Below are positions 11,811 through 24,600 of a stretch of 64,000 bases of DNA, one piece after another. Each line of letters starts with the position of its first letter. Positions within the stretch are counted from its first letter, which is position 1. Below the pieces are notes generated by a model, which ran no database searches, was not told the DNA's origin, and saw only the letters and a program-made list of their open reading frames with translations. The stretch is from Moniliophthora roreri. Taxonomy: Eukaryota; Basidiomycota; Agaricomycetes; Agaricales; Marasmiaceae. Made by a program: the position numbers and the translations under genes. The stretch covers positions 310,001 through 374,000 of the forward strand of contig LATX02000216.1 in assembly GCA_001466705.2 (NCBI GenBank), given 5' to 3'.

Positions 11811-13360
11811 ATGTCTTCCCCATTCCAAATCGCAATCCCAGACTCTTCTCTCGATCTCTTGAAAAAGAAACTCGAGCTTTCACGTCTTCCTGACGAGATC
11901 GATGAAGCAGGATGGGACTATGGTGCACCTCTCTCCGACATCCGTCGACTCGTAACTCGATGGAAAGACGGTTACGATTGGTGCAAACACGAGAAAGCTT
12001 TAAACGAGGAGATGCCTCAGTTCACAAGAGACATTGCTGTCGAAGGGCACGGAGTGTTGAACATCCACTATGTGCACAAGGAAAGCAAAGTCAAGGGTGC
12101 GATTCCCTTGTTATTTGTTCACGGATGTGAGTCTATCTCTTCCGTTGTGGCGACGACGACGAACTGATTATTGGGTATGCAGGGCCCGGAACCTTCATCG
12201 AAGTGAGAAAGATTTTGCCGTTGTTGACTGCAGACGAACCTGGACAACCGAGTTTCCATGTCGTTGCGCTCGGATTACCTGGATATGGGTTTTCTGAGGG
12301 TACGAAGAAGAAAGGTTTTGATTTGAAGAAATATGCCGAGGTCGGTGGTTAGATATTCACATCAGTGACTGGGTGTTGACTGTGATTCTAGGTTGGACAC
12401 AAGCTAATGAAAGCGCTTGGGTATGAAGAGTATGGTATGTCCGGTGCTCCTAGTCTTTTTGAAAACCTTGTAATAATATCGCCCCCTCCTCAGTTACACA
12501 GGGCGGTGACTGGGGGGCTATGGTGCGTTTTCACCGGTACCTCGCCCTCGATTCCCCATCACTGAAACCAATAACCCAGATCACCCAAGTAATGGCAACT
12601 CAATACGGAGGAAATCATGTCAAAGCCTGGCACATAAACATGCCGTGCGTAGCGCCTCTTTTTATTCGACACTCCTTCCTAAACCCAAGTGCAGAATGGC
12701 TACTCCACCCCCAAACCCTGATCCATCGAAATATGATGCAGAAGACCTCAGAGTGCTCGAACAAACTAAATGGTTCTATGAAAAAAGCAACGGTTTTCTA
12801 CAAGAACAATCTACACAACCCCAAACGATTGGGTACAGTCTAGCCGATTCGCCTGTCGGACTCTTGGCTTGGATCTACGAAAAGCTGGTAACTTGGACAG
12901 ATGAGTATCCTTGGGAGGATGACGAAGGTGGGTTATTTTTTCGGTTTCTTTTCGGTGGGGCTGGCTAACGTCTGTATGTGTAGTCTTAACATGGATATCC
13001 CTCATTTGGTTCTCCCGCTCCGGACCGGCAGCATCAGCTCGCACAAACTATGAAGTAGCTCAAACAGGTGGATGGACTGTCTTACCGATTCCGTCGATCC
13101 CTCTTGGGTATTCGTTCTTCCCAAAGGAGGGTGGGCAAGGGCCGAAATCGTATGTCCTCAAACCCTAAATTCTGGGCCATGTTGACGCGACTAACAGGTG
13201 GTATACCGATCCAAATATTGTCTTCCAATCTCGCCATGAACACGGAGGTCACTTTGCCGCGCACGAGAAACCCGCAGAGCTCGTTGGAGATCTCAGGAAA
13301 ATGTTTGGCAAGGATGGTCCGGTGTATGGAGTTGTACCTGGAAAAGACGGATACGCATAG
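11811..13360 (+). CDS. epoxide hydrolase, alpha/beta-hydrolase fold
   Basis: Eight exons join in frame: 11811-12126, 12183-12340, 12392-12434, 12494-12522, 12580-12644, 12695-12927, 12984-13149, 13198-13360 (1173 nt, 390 residues, TAG stop). Residues 1-100 form an EHN-like N-terminal domain. H104-G-W-P-G is the oxyanion-hole motif. D178 in GGDWG is the expected nucleophile, and H355 in GGHFAA the expected catalytic base. [12 protein letters not shown] is typical of the lid/core junction. The length matches soluble fungal microsomal-type epoxide hydrolases, and there is no N-terminal membrane anchor. The enzyme would open epoxides to vicinal diols through an Asp-ester intermediate, in detoxification or secondary metabolism. 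No biosynthetic cluster surrounds it; its neighbours are membrane-gene relics. All splice sites keep frame, so the gene looks intact. Confidence 0.9.
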
Positions 13361-13700
13361 GCAATGTAAAATAGCACGTACGAAACGAATTGCATTGCTA
13401 GTTACCACGTCTTATCCGCGATGGAACACGACGACAAGGTTCATGACCAAACGACTTGCACCAGACTCACCGCAATATTCTCCTTCGTTAGATCAACGAA
13501 GACATGTGAGTGAGTGCGGCCTCGGAGGTATCAATTTGACGCCAGTGAGTAGCACTCAGTTATACCAAGAAGTAGTTGCTGAAAGACTCGGTTTTACAGC
13601 CTCACTCCGTCAATTCTAGCGCTGGAATGTGGGATCACGGTCCGATTTATGTGCGAAGAGCCTATCTTTTGTCCTTGTCCTAGTAGCTAAAATTTGGGTT
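13361..13700. other. 3' flank of epoxide hydrolase, no gene seen
   Basis: Open frames here continue from shadow frames of the hydrolase and have no recognisable product. Confidence 0.5.
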
Positions 13701-15070
13701 TTGATCCATACGCTCTAGGATCAAACGCCTGCTCCCCTTCTCTACCTCATTCTCCTTGCGAAATCTTCCACTAGGAAAGGACCTCCTATTCCCTTAGTGC
13801 TTCCTCATTCCACTGGCTCACAGAATTCTTACCTATGATGGCAATGACTTCCAGTATTAGGACGATAAATGCGATGACATTGAACATGATGACCAAAAAT
13901 GGACCATGAAGCGATAGGTAAAAACACCGGCCTGAAGAGACTTGATGATCTGAGCTTGCACCATGTAAGGCTGCAGAACAAGAGATGGGTAGTAAACAAG
14001 ATTTGGGTATTTAACAGCGAGGCTTACCTAGATCCCAATCAGCCAGTGTGCGGAGTGAGAATCACCGAAACGTCGTCAGGGCGATAGCAATGAGGGTAAC
14101 CCGTGCTATAATATAAAACATTTCAACCAGGAGGGAAGTAAGTAAAAAACAATCAGCCAGTTCAGCCGCTCCGGATTGAAGTCATCGACTCTGTGCACAA
14201 AACTAATCGCTATGAGCGCAGAGGTAGGTGTTACTATACTTATGTGCCAAAGTAACTGCTATGGTGAAACTATGCATCAGCAGCCCTAGCTGTAGAGCTT
14301 GTAGTTCGAATAAAATATGCATCCTTGAAAAAGAGCGTAGCTGTATAGCTATCGATAACTATTGGGCGTTGAGATTTAGATGGCTGTCAGCGATGGCGAT
14401 AATGTCCATAATGTCTATGCGACCAGACAACGAACTTTCTCTGATCTTCTCCAACTTCTCACGCGGTTCCCAAAATCACTACTCCGAAAAGACTCAAGCT
14501 AGATTCAGGGTGGAAAGAAGACTTTGAGATGGGGGTTGAGTGTCATATTTCCTTGGCTGGTACCTCCCGGAAAGAACAGAAATCTCAGCTTCCCGGGGCT
14601 GATGTGGGGGAAACGGAGCGGAGCGTTAACTGTGATAGCAATGACGATAGGTGAATAACGACATACCAGGCCTTAAGGTGGAGATGCTTTGGTAGATAGA
14701 TCAGGACGAATTGGAATGAGAATTTCCTTTAGTTTTAGTGCGAATTGAATGATCTCCGACGTACTCCAGTACCTATGTCTTCTTGAGCATCCAACGCACA
14801 GACTATATTTAAAATACGTCAATAATCAGGCAAAATAGATCCAGGTAAACGTACTTCAAAATTCTTCGCCAGGAGCAATTCGTAGTCCTTAGTTACTATT
14901 TGCTCAACGGCAACATCTGGCACGGTATGTCTCGAGCTGCAAAAAGAAATGATAAGCTGCGAGCACGATAAGCCCCCATGCTCTGTATTTCTGTGCCTCC
15001 GTGACAATGAGTTCGAAAATCTTGAGCTCCTTGTCAAAATCCGCCTGCCTGCAGAAATCATGGATCCGGG
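13700..15070 (-). pseudogene. decayed multi-exon membrane-protein relic
   Basis: Read on the minus strand, several hydrophobic exon-like blocks are visible. Around 13850-13910 is MFNVIAFIVLILEVIAIIG followed by a GT donor. Around 14090-14160 is MFYIIARVTLIAIALTTF, which resembles RLTLIILALMAL of the intact family, followed by a stop. Around 14370-14480 is SGRIDIMDIIAIADSHLNL. Around 14940-15050 is FDKELKIFELIVTEAQKYRA followed by a helix. Blocks are in different frames and separated by stops. It is probably an old, diverged member of the same multi-pass family. Parts recur at 11110-11290 and 24940-25490. Confidence 0.45.
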
Positions 15071-15690
15071 AAATACGACCTACTCACCCCGACCGGCATT
15101 GGACTAGTCCTCTCTGGACCATATACGTTCATTCTGATTCCGATTGAGTGATGGGTCGACAGGAATCTGGTAATGCTTCACCGAACTGTTTGCTTATCGT
15201 GTGAGACATTGTAGTCGCTGGCCAAGGTGTTTGCCAGAGAAAAATGCCGGCCGGCGCTTCGACAACGTTGTCAGCAACCATCACGATCGGTCCTCGCCTG
15301 CAAACCGCAATGACCGGAACGCTCCTATTTTCTTCAAGGTGAGTCACTATCAATGTCATTATGAACGTTTCGCTCATCCATTCACTGTCAGGCTCATCTA
15401 CGCTGAAAAGCAAAACCCGAGGTTTGAAGCACTTGGACCGTCAACGCCCTCAACTCCCATGTGCTTCTGAAGGCTCTACATCACTCCCAAGACATCAAAA
15501 AAACACAATGGCAGAGCCCTCATAAATTACCTCGTACCTTCAAGAAGAACAGTGGTATTTCCATTCATTTTTTCAGTTCCTGTTCGTTTTCTCTTTTTGC
15601 TCTCTTCAGCTTACTGACCAAGTTACATATATCTAGAACATTTTTGGCTTTGTCTACGTTAGGAGAGCACGTTACACCTCTTGTCTTCCT
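15071..15690. other. unassigned region with one minus-strand open frame
   Basis: A 94-residue minus-strand frame (15129-15413) has no recognised motif. I do not support it as a gene without homologues. Confidence 0.3.
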
Positions 15691-17350
15691 GACGTGCCTA
15701 TCCGGTGTACATCATCCTTATTTTTCATTCGTTGTTCAAGTGCTGAAGTTCCTCTACATAGTGCTTCCAATTTCTCAACTCAATTGCTCGTATTTGTAGG
15801 GAAAGGATACCAGGAGAAATCAGGAGAGGTTGGGCAAAGTTGGAGCGAAGGACAAAGGGCTCAGTTGGAAGGAAAGGGAAAGGTCTTGGGTGTAGGAGGA
15901 CACTGGGGAGTCGCAGGATACGAAGAACACGATTCACTGTTACACGTCGACCACCTATAATAATCGTCATCATTGACCCGAATGTTCCGCTCTACACGAG
16001 TTCGCCGAATTCCTACATTTCCCAAATGCAAGTCTGCGCCATGTCACGAAGCTGCTCGCCCACCCAACGCGAACCCGGTCGACATGGGAACCAGTATCCA
16101 TGCTCATTCTAGCCGTTTTCAGCTCTATCCGCTTCCACCAGCACCGCCATCCTATAGCACGAATTGGTTTTTCCTCACTTCCTGACCCGAACACTGAGGT
16201 ACCACAAAGGCGCTGAGGAACCACTCAACGAGAACACGTCAACATGTCCAGCTGGCAGCTATTTTTGGTGCAGTAGACGTCGTACACTCTGCCTCCGCTG
16301 CACACCTATTTGACCCTGGAGATCGTTTGCCGCGACGTAAAGAAGCCAGATCCTGTTCATTGGTTGGAGCGTGTAGGGAGTTGAAGCATAGGGTGGTTAG
16401 TGCGCTCTTAAAACCGTTCAAGTCTCGGGAGAAGGGTCTAGATGATTCTTCGGGGCTTCATGGTCGTTGCGATACGGTAGACCCCGGTTGCCCGAGTAAG
16501 AGATGTCATTAGAAACTGTGCGGTGGGGATGCGTATCATATACAAGCCGTAAGCATGACTCCTCTCGCTAGATTCAACTTTCTGACCTGGGGGTAGCAGA
16601 AAAATGAGCGAGCATAGATCGTGTTGGATATGGATAATATTCGTCGGGTGAGCCTGTCTTCCATTTCCCGAAATCCGAGCTCCTGGATAGCCTTCTTTAA
16701 ACATGCAAGCGGAAGTTGACTCGTTTCGTTTCTGGAAGCATTTGCTGCAAAGTAGAGAAGGCAAATCATGTTCTTTGGTTCAATTATGTGGGGAGTTTGA
16801 TGACTGAGTGTCTAGCGTGTTTTAAGGCCGTTCAGGATTCGGGAGAAGGGGTGTTGGCACCTCTTTGGTGCGTTGTGGTTGTTGCCCCAGGATGGTGTCT
16901 GTACCTGGTCAATTGGGAGTATGCGGTGTTATCGCCAAGCTTCATCATATGGATACGCACTATGTGAAAATCGTAGGCACGATATCTCTCGTGAGGCTTG
17001 ATGTTCTAAAACTGGGTAGCGCGGCTCGTATTCCAGCAAACGTACGCCCCAAACCGACCGTAACACTACCTATGCAGCACCTGCCCCAATCGCCTACTAC
17101 CAAGACGTCGGACTCTCCGCCAACCAATTCGTTTCGTCTTCCTTGGCTGGGAAAGTGATATTCTGATTTAAAGGTAAGCGTATATTCCTTGCTTTGACGT
17201 TCATTCTCAACCGACACCTTGTAGAACAGCCATGAGATAGGCAGACTCACTACCTTTACGAGAAGTTTGCGTTCGATATCATCATCGATATGTTACGCTC
17301 TCTGCTATCGTACGGTGGATTGATGACCCGGAGTGCAAGAGTGAGCTGCG
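15690..17350 (+). pseudogene. second copy of the P-loop-associated relic, internally duplicated
   Basis: It matches 1400-2650 in order (the AAGTTCCTC..TAGTGCTTCCA block, the TTGGGCAAAGTTGGAGCG block, CFLVGTC/CSLVGAC). The part that would hold the Walker A motif is missing. An internal segment is duplicated: 16320-16560 resembles 16730-16985 (RKEARSC.. then REGKSC.., GEGV/EKGLD). Stops and shifts interrupt every frame. Confidence 0.4.
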
Positions 17351-17966
17351 GAACATGGTTACCTTGGAGGTAGAGTTGGACTTGGATCAGTAAGATCCTT
17401 TACCACTATGGTAAAGTGCCTATACTTATTGGATGATAAACAGTACTTGATGAATAATAAACTGCATTCATTGAATTTCGATAACCTTTCCCTACGTCGC
17501 GTATGTTGCTCGCACTTACACTGTACCCTTATCTAGTCATAGCGGCAGAATACGAAGCTCCAAAACCAACTCATTACGGCCAAGGTGAAGACAAAGGGAG
17601 GACTAAATTTCCAGTCACCCAGAAGCCCACGCCGCTTGCAACTGTTACTCCACACACTGACAGACTTTGAGGTTACAATACACTGGGGTGAGATGACAAT
17701 GGGTACATACGGATCCAGTCTGGACAATAAGGTGTACTACTCACAAAGTCGTCATGCACAAGCCAGACTTGAAGACGGTGCGTACAATAATTCCACAAGA
17801 TGCGACAGGATGAATGAGCGCGAGAGCACTGAGAAAAGGTACTTCATTCACGCATTACTACAGTTCCTCTGGCCAGTCCTGACATGGCAGCTTCGAATAG
17901 CGGCTACATTGGTAAATCTTTTTGTCTGATAGTCTCTTATATTTTATTAATGCCACTCGTTATCAG
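17350..17966. other. unassigned region upstream of the cysteine-rich exons
   Basis: A plus-strand open frame at 17585-17929 lies here, but it does not join in phase with the exon at 17967 through the visible GT at 17912. The 5' part of the downstream gene may lie here or be lost. Confidence 0.35.
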
Positions 17967-18357
17967 CGACACCGCCCGTCGAAGAGGATACTCCAGTACG
18001 TGATTACACTTCACCCGGTGAAGGGTCATTGGATATTGGACATACCAATGCACCTGAATTGCATACTCGTAAGTTTTCCTCTTTGACATATGTAGACCAC
18101 TACCGTTCACTCAATCTTTTGCAGCATCTTGTGGACGTTGCTTGGCCCGTAACCTTCCCTGCTTGAAGGATACTTCACCCAAAACCAACATCGTTCGCTA
18201 CATTCCATGCGGAAAGAGTAGGCTTGGCTGCTCGCTCAACAACACCATCATCGCTCGGAAGCGAAAGGCACCGGCGCTAGGAAATGCTGGTTCTAGATCT
18301 CCCAAGCGTTTGAGGAGTGATGATGCCCGTCGCCGGAGTACCCGAGCAAGGAAATGA
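17967..18357 (+). CDS. 3' part of a basic cysteine-rich, probably nuclear protein
   Basis: Two exons join in phase, 17967-18068 and 18125-18357 (56-nt GT..AG intron). The first encodes an acidic TPPVEEDTPVRDYTSPGEG stretch. The second has a C-x2-C-x6-C cluster (CGRCLARNLPC), then PCGKSRLGC, then a strongly basic tail with KRKAP and SPKRLR that looks like a nuclear localisation signal and ends RARK-stop. Cysteine spacing resembles small basidiomycete Cys-rich/Zn-binding proteins of unknown role. The 5' end was not found, so this may be a fragment captured between module copies. Confidence 0.45.
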
Positions 18358-18359
18358 TT

Positions 18360-18930
18360 GCAGTGCGTTGATGGATTGCTTTGGATACTGAGCACTAATT
18401 CATTCTTTTGGATTAGGTGTACAGATTGATGAGCTCTATTGACGGATAACATGGATTACAAGGATTGACAGATTACGGAAATGGGATTACAGACGACTAG
18501 AATGGATTACTCTTCGTATGATTACTACTAGCACTACAAACGGATTGTGCTGATATGGACACAGGATTATAGCACAACCATGTAGGGTTACTTTTGGATT
18601 ACTCAGTTTTGGATTACATATGACATGGATTAGGCATAGTGAATGTATTCAGAGAGGTGATTGGATTGGCCACAAAGTTGATCCAACTTGAGAGGATTAA
18701 GGGGAGGATTGGGTTACATATAGTACGCCGCAGCGTTGAGTACAAGTGGATTCAATGGATTACAGGTTGTGATCATATTATTCAGAGGGAGGGGATTTTG
18801 ATTGGTTGCAAGGCTAATCCAACCAGTGAGGGTCAGGGGAAAGGTCACAGTTGTTGACTGAGTATATGGATTGGGGATTACAGTTTTCCCACACTTGAAA
18901 ACCAGTCGGTGGATTAATCCAACGAGATGA
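18360..18930. repeat. cluster of GGATTAC-type motifs, probable non-autonomous element
   Basis: TGGATTAC, GGATTACA, GGATTAA and close variants occur more than fifteen times in about 570 bp, nearly all in the same orientation. Three inverted TAATCCAAC forms lie near the right end (about 18815, 18915). There is no coding sequence. Dense subterminal motifs of this kind are typical of transposase-binding ends of DNA transposons. No clean terminal inverted repeat was found. Confidence 0.5.
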
Positions 18931-19020
18931 AATAGTTGAGGATGTCAGGCCTGCTTTGTCAAGTGAGTGTCTTTGGCCTGATTCTTTCTTGTTTTCCGCT
19001 TGCTTTCAGTCTTCATGTAC
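18930..19020 (+). pseudogene. fragment of the single-pass gene, exon 2/intron 2 junction
   Basis: GAGGATGTCAGGCCTGCTTTGTC followed by a GTGAGTG donor matches 3808-3842 (EDVGPALS then intron). Only this fragment is left beside the GGATTAC cluster. Confidence 0.5.
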
Positions 19021-19344
19021 AAGTGGCAAAGAGTGGCTTGTGTCTGGCATGGGAATGGTAGGTAAATAGGTAAATAGGTAAACAGGAATGAGATACAAAT
19101 CATACACTGGCAAGGAAGTAAGCAGTTGTGTGAGGAGTAGTGAGTAAGAGCAAGTGGAGAAATGAGATCATAACAATTGCAGAAACAAGACCATAGCAGA
19201 AAGTATCATGAATGGAACACATAGATTTGTAGTATGGGGATGGCAATGGAGTGATATGATGGTATCGTCAATGTGTGCAGCTACAAAAGAAGTAAATGAG
19301 TGGTTATAATAAGCAATAAACCAGAAGAAAGAGACATACCTGCA

Positions 19345-21076
19345 TTAGGCAATGTGAGGAACAAAGGTTGTCCATTGGACAGTTTGGTATGCACTTGGAG
19401 AAAGATCTCGCAAGGCCATGAGGGCGAGGATGATGAGGGTGACTCGGGAGAAAATGTAGAATATGCCGAGGAGATAGGCAGTGATGATAATCAGGTTGTT
19501 CAACCATTCTGGAGTGTCATCCCACAACTTCACCCCCCAATGAAAACAGCCCATTGCAATTGGTGCAGCTGCAACTGCAACTGCACATATCTGCCAAAGC
19601 AGCTGCTCAGTATGTGTTGCAAACTGGAATGACCATGGTATGCAGTGGATGGCACCAAATGCAGCTGCAACAGAATACACAGTGATGTAAAGTTGGAGTG
19701 GATTGACCTCCAGCCTTGTAGGGAATTCATTTGTGAGGACTGATTGATCAGCAAAGAGGTCAACACATGTGGCAATAATATTCCATATCATTGCCAATGG
19801 AAGAAAAATAAGCTGAATAATAAATAGCCAATTGTTATCCATATTGCCATCTTCATAGATGTGGCACCAGATTGCTGCTATTCCCTTTTGGATTACCTCC
19901 ATCCAGCTCCTCTCTGATTGACTTGACTGAGAAGTTGGCAATTCTTGCTGCTGCCAAGTGACCCGAACAGGGTACTGGATCCGTAGTGGTTTATTCCACC
20001 AGAAGATGTATGTGCCAAAATTGAGAAGTGCAAATCCTACAGTGATGATCTCAAGCTCAGTAATGGCAAGACCTTCTGCAACACGGGCAGCCACTTGAAG
20101 GATGAACCAGGTTGTTTGTATGAGAGCAATGGATTTGGCTATAAAGTCAGCATGACTCTTGTCCTTGATTTCATCTTCAGTGAGAGTGATGTAGCCTTTT
20201 TGGAGAAGGTATTCTAGAAGGCATGATTGCTCTGGAGTACCATTTTCCTGCAAAGAACCTGATTTAAGCAGGACATTCCAGTTCCAGTGAAAATCTGAAT
20301 ATACCAGTACAGTTACACTTTCATGTGACTGATCAGTGTTCTTTATGGGAACCAGGCATGAAAAGAGGAAGATCATGATAATCTGAAATGGTGACTCACT
20401 GCTGCATTAGACATCAGAGTTTGTTTCTGTGGGGAATGAACCTTTTGAAGGTGCATTCTGATTGGTTCAGTGTATTCCTTGGCCTTTTTCTGGTACTCAT
20501 TCTGACACTTGTCCCAATTATCATTGGGAGACTTTCCCTCATAATTGCAGACTCGGTAATACTCCCAGAATGTAGATGGATAAACATCTTGATTGTCATT
20601 CCATAGAGATCCGCAAAATGTGTCTCCATCATAGAGGGCAAAACCTCCCATGACAACAAAGAATGCATATGACATTCCCCAGCCATACCCTATAATAAAG
20701 ATGATCCAACACTCCCAGACAAGTGACCAAGAGACTAAAACTCACTTTTGAATTGTTTAGCAATTTCCTTTGCAGAATACCACTGCCGCATTGCCCATAG
20801 GATGATAATCTCTGGTGCAAGAATTGCAATGACCATGTGTTCAATGTTCTTGTATACCACTACTGCTGAGTGTGTTCCGACCCTTGGGATATTCGGATGA
20901 ATAGCAACCCAAGTACAAATCAGAATTACTGAGAGGCAGCTCCATAGAATGCTTGTTGTTGTTCTGCATCCGTTGATGTTGATACATTCACCAGTAACTG
21001 GGTCAAATAGTGAAGAGCCATTGGTTGAAGTGGTGAGTGTGCTGGGAGGCAAAGATTGCGAGAGGGCATAGATCAT
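19345..21076 (-). CDS. multi-pass membrane protein, basidiomycete FWWNKPL family (copy C)
   Basis: Three exons on the minus strand (21076-20746, 20689-20400, 20247-19345) sum to 331+290+903 = 1524 nt, 507 residues, with an uninterrupted frame. Exon phases match copy B. Landmarks are CRTTTSILWSCL, TWVAIHPNIP, YGWGMSYAFFVVMGGF, EDEIKDKSHADFIAKSIA, FWWNKPL, GAIHCIPWSFQFATHTEQ and the C-terminal SAYQTVQWTTFVPHIA. About eight membrane helices are predicted by eye. The loop encoded at the exon 2/3 border is longer than in copy B. The gene faces away from a dead single-pass gene at 22.6-24.6 kb. Function is unknown; being intact beside decayed neighbours suggests selection. Confidence 0.85.
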
Positions 21077-21079
21077 GGT

Positions 21080-21900
21080 GTCCTGGGGCTGCTGGAGGAT
21101 GCAGGAATTGGATTATAATGCGGAGAGACATGCCTTCTACCTGGGGTGACTAAGAACTCCATGTGCACTGACCCTGATTGACAACTTGCCTGCAACAGTC
21201 ACTGCGCTCGATGATTTGGGTCCCTGGAAACAACCTGTGCAAGTATCAGGTTCGGCGTGAGGTTCTTAGAACGTAAAATGTCAAGAAATGTATTCAGAAA
21301 GATTTATTATGCTTGATACACCTGCTCAATGACGAGAATGAGTAATCGGGCTATGTGTTGTGTAAGATGCTAGCGCTTGGGGTCAACCTTAGGATCACAA
21401 AACGGCCCCGATAGTCACGGAAGCTCCGCTATCGAGCAGGTGATCGTCGATGTAGATGATGGATACATAATTTGACATGACTTCCTATGGATGTGTATCT
21501 CATGATGTTCGTACTGCTTCCTGACAATTGGCGACTGACTCGGTACACCGGAACCGGGCCCATGTGTCCAGAAATTTACGTGCGGCTGCAATGAGGCATT
21601 CAGCAACCCACAGCAAAACGCGGAGATATAGCAAGTATACCAGTCTTAGAATAAGGCCAAATGAAAAAAGCAGGCCAGTACATGCTGATAAACAAAGTAA
21701 GCCAACACAGCTCTGTCTCACTACACGAAAGAGCGGGCAAAGTTTAAATTGAGGACGGAATTGTCAGTCATGAGCTCAAAAGGGGCTTCGATTACACGGA
21801 CAGATACTCTAGCCTGCGACATGGACATTATTGACACAGAGATCGCCATCTCGACGTAATCTGTAACCCTTCTGTCGTCTTCGTTTGTTGAAACTTATCC
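21080..21900. other. upstream region of copy C
   Basis: It aligns with 7190-8060. The plus-strand frame at 21528-21752 is interrupted relative to 7708-7974, so neither is called a gene. Confidence 0.5.
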
Positions 21901-22560
21901 GTTGTTCTAGGAGAAGCAGTATCGGGAACAGGACTTTTGATGTATCTGTCGTTTGGGGAGAGGGATCAATGATATATTAATTATCCCATGTACGAGAATG
22001 GGAATTCTCACTGACAAGGTACTGTTCGAAGGTAGATTTGTGCTGACAATGTGGATTCAGAAATGAAAAGAATCAGTAGCCAAGAGAGAAGGTAGTACCC
22101 ACGCATTCCATGGTATCGTAGAGAGCAAAACCGCCCATGGATAACGAGGAACCATACGGTAAACTACCCTTGATTATAGTTTGTCATAAAAGGAGTCAGT
22201 GCTAAAGCGGGGCTCCACTGACCTTTAGGGACTTTGGCAATGGCTTGTAGTATGAGGACGATAAATGCGACGCCATTGAACGGTGGGACCTATGGACGTA
22301 CGAAAATATGATGGAGCGGCGAGAGAGCGCCCATCTATGCTGCAAGAGATTGACGTTGAGCGGAGAGGAAGGTATGAATGAGGTTACTGTATGGCAATCA
22401 AGGGTTTGCTGGGTGTCGTTCTGAGAAGTAATGGGACGATCCATTTCAAAATTGACGCCTAATACAAAAATAAGACCCGTGAATCTGCAACAAGCATTTG
22501 TGTAACCAATGAAAAGTAGAATAGACGTCAATGCGAGCAAGAAATTGGCTATAGCTGTCT
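21900..22560 (-). pseudogene. decayed older multi-pass family copy (module C)
   Basis: It is the counterpart of 8060-8720. One frame around 22090-22140 reads SMGGFALYDTMECVG followed by GT, closer to the intact motif than copy B is. Frames are broken elsewhere. Confidence 0.45.
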
Positions 22561-22599
22561 ACAGGTCCGGAATCGATATGGCCGTCAGAGAAGAGAAAA

Positions 22600-24600
22600 A
22601 GATGGCGCAGCGTGGGAAATGTACCTGGCGTTGTTGGCGACGATGCCGCGTGTCAGCCGTCTTTCTCTCTGCCATTAGTTCCCAAATTCTCAATTGCGCA
22701 GAGACGTCAGGGACTCCACTCAGACTCTGGATGGATGACTTGAGGTGAGTTACTGCTGGCTTTTCCTCGGTTCATCTTCTCAATTCATCGATGCTTTCTC
22801 AGACAAAGATCAAACTCACGACGGATACACTCGTCCCAACTCTGCACCTATATCGCTAGCAAACTGGCAGATTCCTTGGGACACAGGTCCCACCACGAGT
22901 GATGGAAAGTTGGATATCCATTTGAATACTTATGTACGCCCCCTTTCTCTCCCTCTATCATTTTGTGATGCCAACACCCACTACAGAGTAACGATCCAAA
23001 ACCTTTATGCTGCGAAAACGTTCTTTCGTCTGCTGCTCTCCACACGCCTCCTCCCTCAACCCCAACCGATGGCACACGTTCAATGATGTATCGTCAACAT
23101 CAGCCGCTGCCAACAGTGATACAATGACATTGTTACCCGCCACCCCTTTTCTTAAAGCCATCACGACGCTCAGAAACCTATCCCAGAGCCTAACTTTGCT
23201 ACAGCAAGTGATAGCCACCCCAGCTTTGACTTTGAACCAGAAACCGAGTGGTCAAACAAGGGCAAGATCACGCTGACGTACATGGAATGGCAGACGAACC
23301 CTGCGAATGTCGTAGAAGCTTCGCAGACCACGTTGACGGGAGGATACCTGTGGCGATAATTCGGGCTAATATGGCGGGTGATCCGAGGTTTCGATGGATG
23401 GTTGTTCGGCCGAAATCGAGTGCCGGTTCTTTTGGTGGAGGCGATTACGCCGGGTTTGGCGCTGGTGCGGGATACAGTCAGTAGCTGGAGGTGGCGTTAG
23501 GAATCGTCAGAGTCAGTATCTTTGGATGCCTATGCTGCAGAATGCGTTTCGAAGATTTGGACCGAGGCTGGGTGTGCAAGAGGGAAGCCACGTAGCGGCA
23601 GAGTAGGAATCTTCAGCGGGCTTACGTATCCGGTAGACTTTGCCTACCCACCATGGTCATAGGTATTTTCTCCTTTCAACTTTTCCCTTTTGTGACGAAC
23701 GCTAATGGTACCTTGGAATCGCAGCACTTCAGTTACTACAATGCACCTTAACGTATCAACTACAAAACACTCTCATTACCCCCGAAGGCTGGAAATCGTC
23801 AAGCAAGAGCAGGGAGCGTTTAGCTATTATACGGAGGATTATAGGTTGAGAGTCGGCGAGAAGACGAGGAATGTGCATGTTGCTTGTCGGGTGAGTGGTG
23901 TTTCTTCTGGCTTTCGAGTCTTCGGCGTTTAGTTTTGGGTGATTTGATGCCTCTTTTCTTTGAATTATGGTGTTCTTTGACTGCCTGATGGGCGGCTATA
24001 CGCATTGATTTCAAGACGACGTTGACATACTTCTTTCCCGTTATGCCCTTCCCAGGGCTTGATTCTTTTGTTTCGCGATCCGGCATGTCTTGTGACTGAT
24101 CTACATACTGCCTTTTGTCCGGCCGTTGCGTTTCTGGGCTCTGTTCATGATTGGGTTCGCCGAGAAGTATTTTCGTTGGTGCTAGTGCTTTTTGTTTGAG
24201 GTTCCCCCGTCAGCGCGTTTCGCGGATACTTGTGATCTATTTCTATCCTTTTACTGTAGCTCAGGAATGGTATCCCTCTCGTCACCGTCGTCGTCGAGAC
24301 AGCGCCTATGCACCTGTGCTCGAAGTAGGAGTTACCGTTTTTCTTGCCACGCGGTCGACACCATCCGGTTCGGTTCTTGAGTGCTGTTCCTTCGTGCTTA
24401 CCTCGACTCCCCGTCTTCTCCGTCATATCAGTGCTCCGGATTTAGGTCAACGTTGAACAATTACCCTGTTCTTCACTGCCATACCTATACTCTCTACCTT
24501 GTTGTCGTCGAGAGAACTGGACTCTTTCTTGACGTTGATTCATGTTCTGAGTGTATATACATTGACCTTTTTTAATTTATTCAATGTGATGTCTTCGTGA
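22600..24600 (+). pseudogene. dead single-pass membrane gene (copy C)
   Basis: It aligns with the copy B pseudogene across its whole length (for example 22850-22930 with 9070-9150, 23220-23300 with 9430-9500, 23720-23890 with 9920-10100). It carries the same 42-nt loss of the membrane helix, with independent frameshifts and stops downstream. Intron 2 and the 3' flank are still recognisable. Confidence 0.7.

Noticed and set aside
15129..15413. 94-residue minus-strand open frame
   Set aside because: No motif, no intron context, and no counterpart in other module copies.
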